DNA of 64,000 nt from Dyadobacter psychrotolerans (GTDB lineage: Bacteria; Bacteroidota; Bacteroidia; Cytophagales; Spirosomataceae), in assembly GCF_004349265.1 (NCBI RefSeq), contig NZ_SMFL01000005.1, positions 372,301-436,300 of the forward strand, given 5' to 3'. The translations under genes and the position numbers were made by a program. Positions 63,780 through 64,000 of this stretch are shown one piece after another. The notes under the pieces were generated by a model. The model had not been told where the DNA came from. It made no database searches and worked only from the letters and a program-made list of their open reading frames with translations. How positions within the stretch are numbered: position 1 is the stretch's first letter; each line of letters opens with the position of its first letter.

Positions 63780-64000
63780 ATGATCGAGAAGAGCTTCGGA
63801 TTGTTATTTTTTTTAAAACAATCCAAAAATCAGAAAAGTGAAAGCCGGTATGTTTTCCTTAGAATCACCGTAAATGGCAAATCCAAGGAAATTTCGACCA
63901 AAAAGCAATGGGAAATTAGCCGCTGGAGTAGTAATTCGGGGCGTGCTTTAGGAAACAAGGAAGACTCCCGAACCCTTAATGCTTATCTTGAATTGCTGAG
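63780..64000 (+). CDS. Tyrosine-type site-specific integrase, N-terminal part (runs off window)
   Basis: Open from the ATG at 63780 through the window end (73 codons, partial). It reads MIEKSFGLLFFLKQSKN, then YVFLRITVNGKSKEIST, KKQWEISRWSSNSGRALG and NKEDSRTLNAYLE, the classic arm-DNA-binding domain (PF17293-like) that opens integrases of Bacteroidota mobile elements. The core-binding and catalytic domains lie beyond the edge. Its position 250 bp after an intact tRNA-Asp fits insertion at that tRNA. The catalytic residues cannot be checked here. Confidence 0.88.
   Translation, partial: MIEKSFGLLFFLKQSKNQKSESRYVFLRITVNGKSKEISTKKQWEISRWSSNSGRALGNKEDSRTLNAYLELL

Noticed and set aside
1-64000. 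CRISPR arrays, rRNA genes and insertion-sequence transposases
   Set aside because: I saw no regularly spaced repeats, no rRNA sequence and no transposase-like protein in the window; the only mobile-element gene is the integrase at the right edge.

Overview
The window looks like chromosomal DNA of a Bacteroidota bacterium of the order Cytophagales, most like Dyadobacter or another Spirosomataceae; this is an inference from gene families, not a database match. Supporting signs are two SusC/SusD pairs, a one-protein hybrid two-component regulator, many relaxed-lipobox lipoproteins, an exact TAnnTTTG -7 promoter element before the tRNA gene, tRNA-Asp without an encoded CCA, and families such as RlmF, DUF2461, S9B dipeptidyl peptidase and AraC-SDR pairs.

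Layout. 66-14677 is a polysaccharide-utilisation region: a GH20 hexosaminidase and a hybrid two-component sensor on the minus strand, then SusC, SusD, an arylsulfotransferase-like protein and a GH16-type lipoprotein on the plus strand. A block of imperfect palindromic repeats separates SusD from the sulfotransferase gene. 14891-26960 is mostly housekeeping and accessory genes: DUF2461, a CPBP protease, a DinB-like protein, the 23S rRNA methyltransferase RlmF, a polytopic membrane protein, a DoxX-like protein, a frameshifted short-chain dehydrogenase next to an AraC regulator, and a flavoprotein overlapping an AEC transporter.

The centrepiece is a seven-gene sialic acid operon on the minus strand (40079 down to 26978): susC, susD, NanA lyase, a fusion of a NanM-like kelch mutarotase to an SSS sodium symporter, a two-domain sialate O-acetylesterase, an AGE-type N-acylglucosamine 2-epimerase, and a secreted GH33 sialidase. 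A FadR-type GntR regulator is divergent from it. Their shared intergenic region carries three 17-bp dyads: two are related to each other, one of these directly abuts a -7-like element of susC, and the other lies just upstream of the regulator. Together the genes would release sialic acid at the surface, import it, de-O-acetylate it, mutarotate it beside its transporter, cleave it to ManNAc and epimerise it to GlcNAc. No GlcNAc/ManNAc kinase is present here.

41008-53075 has a molybdenum theme: a ModE-like winged-helix protein, a small Moco-fold protein lacking the ligand cysteine, DUF1543, and a PaoABC-like molybdenum hydroxylase operon, with a DPP-IV-like peptidase, an OmpA-like protein and a cupin/peroxiredoxin/DsbA-like operon between them. 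53268-55284 encodes an RsbQ-type alpha/beta hydrolase followed by a PAS-histidine kinase. The rest holds an ArnT/PMT-like glycosyltransferase, alkaline phosphatase, metallophosphoesterase, beta-barrel proteins and a CE6-like esterase.

The right edge holds a tRNA-Asp gene (63455-63528), a strong terminator, direct and inverted repeats, and the first 73 codons of a Bacteroidota tyrosine integrase that runs off the window. This is probably the left border of an integrated element at tRNA-Asp.
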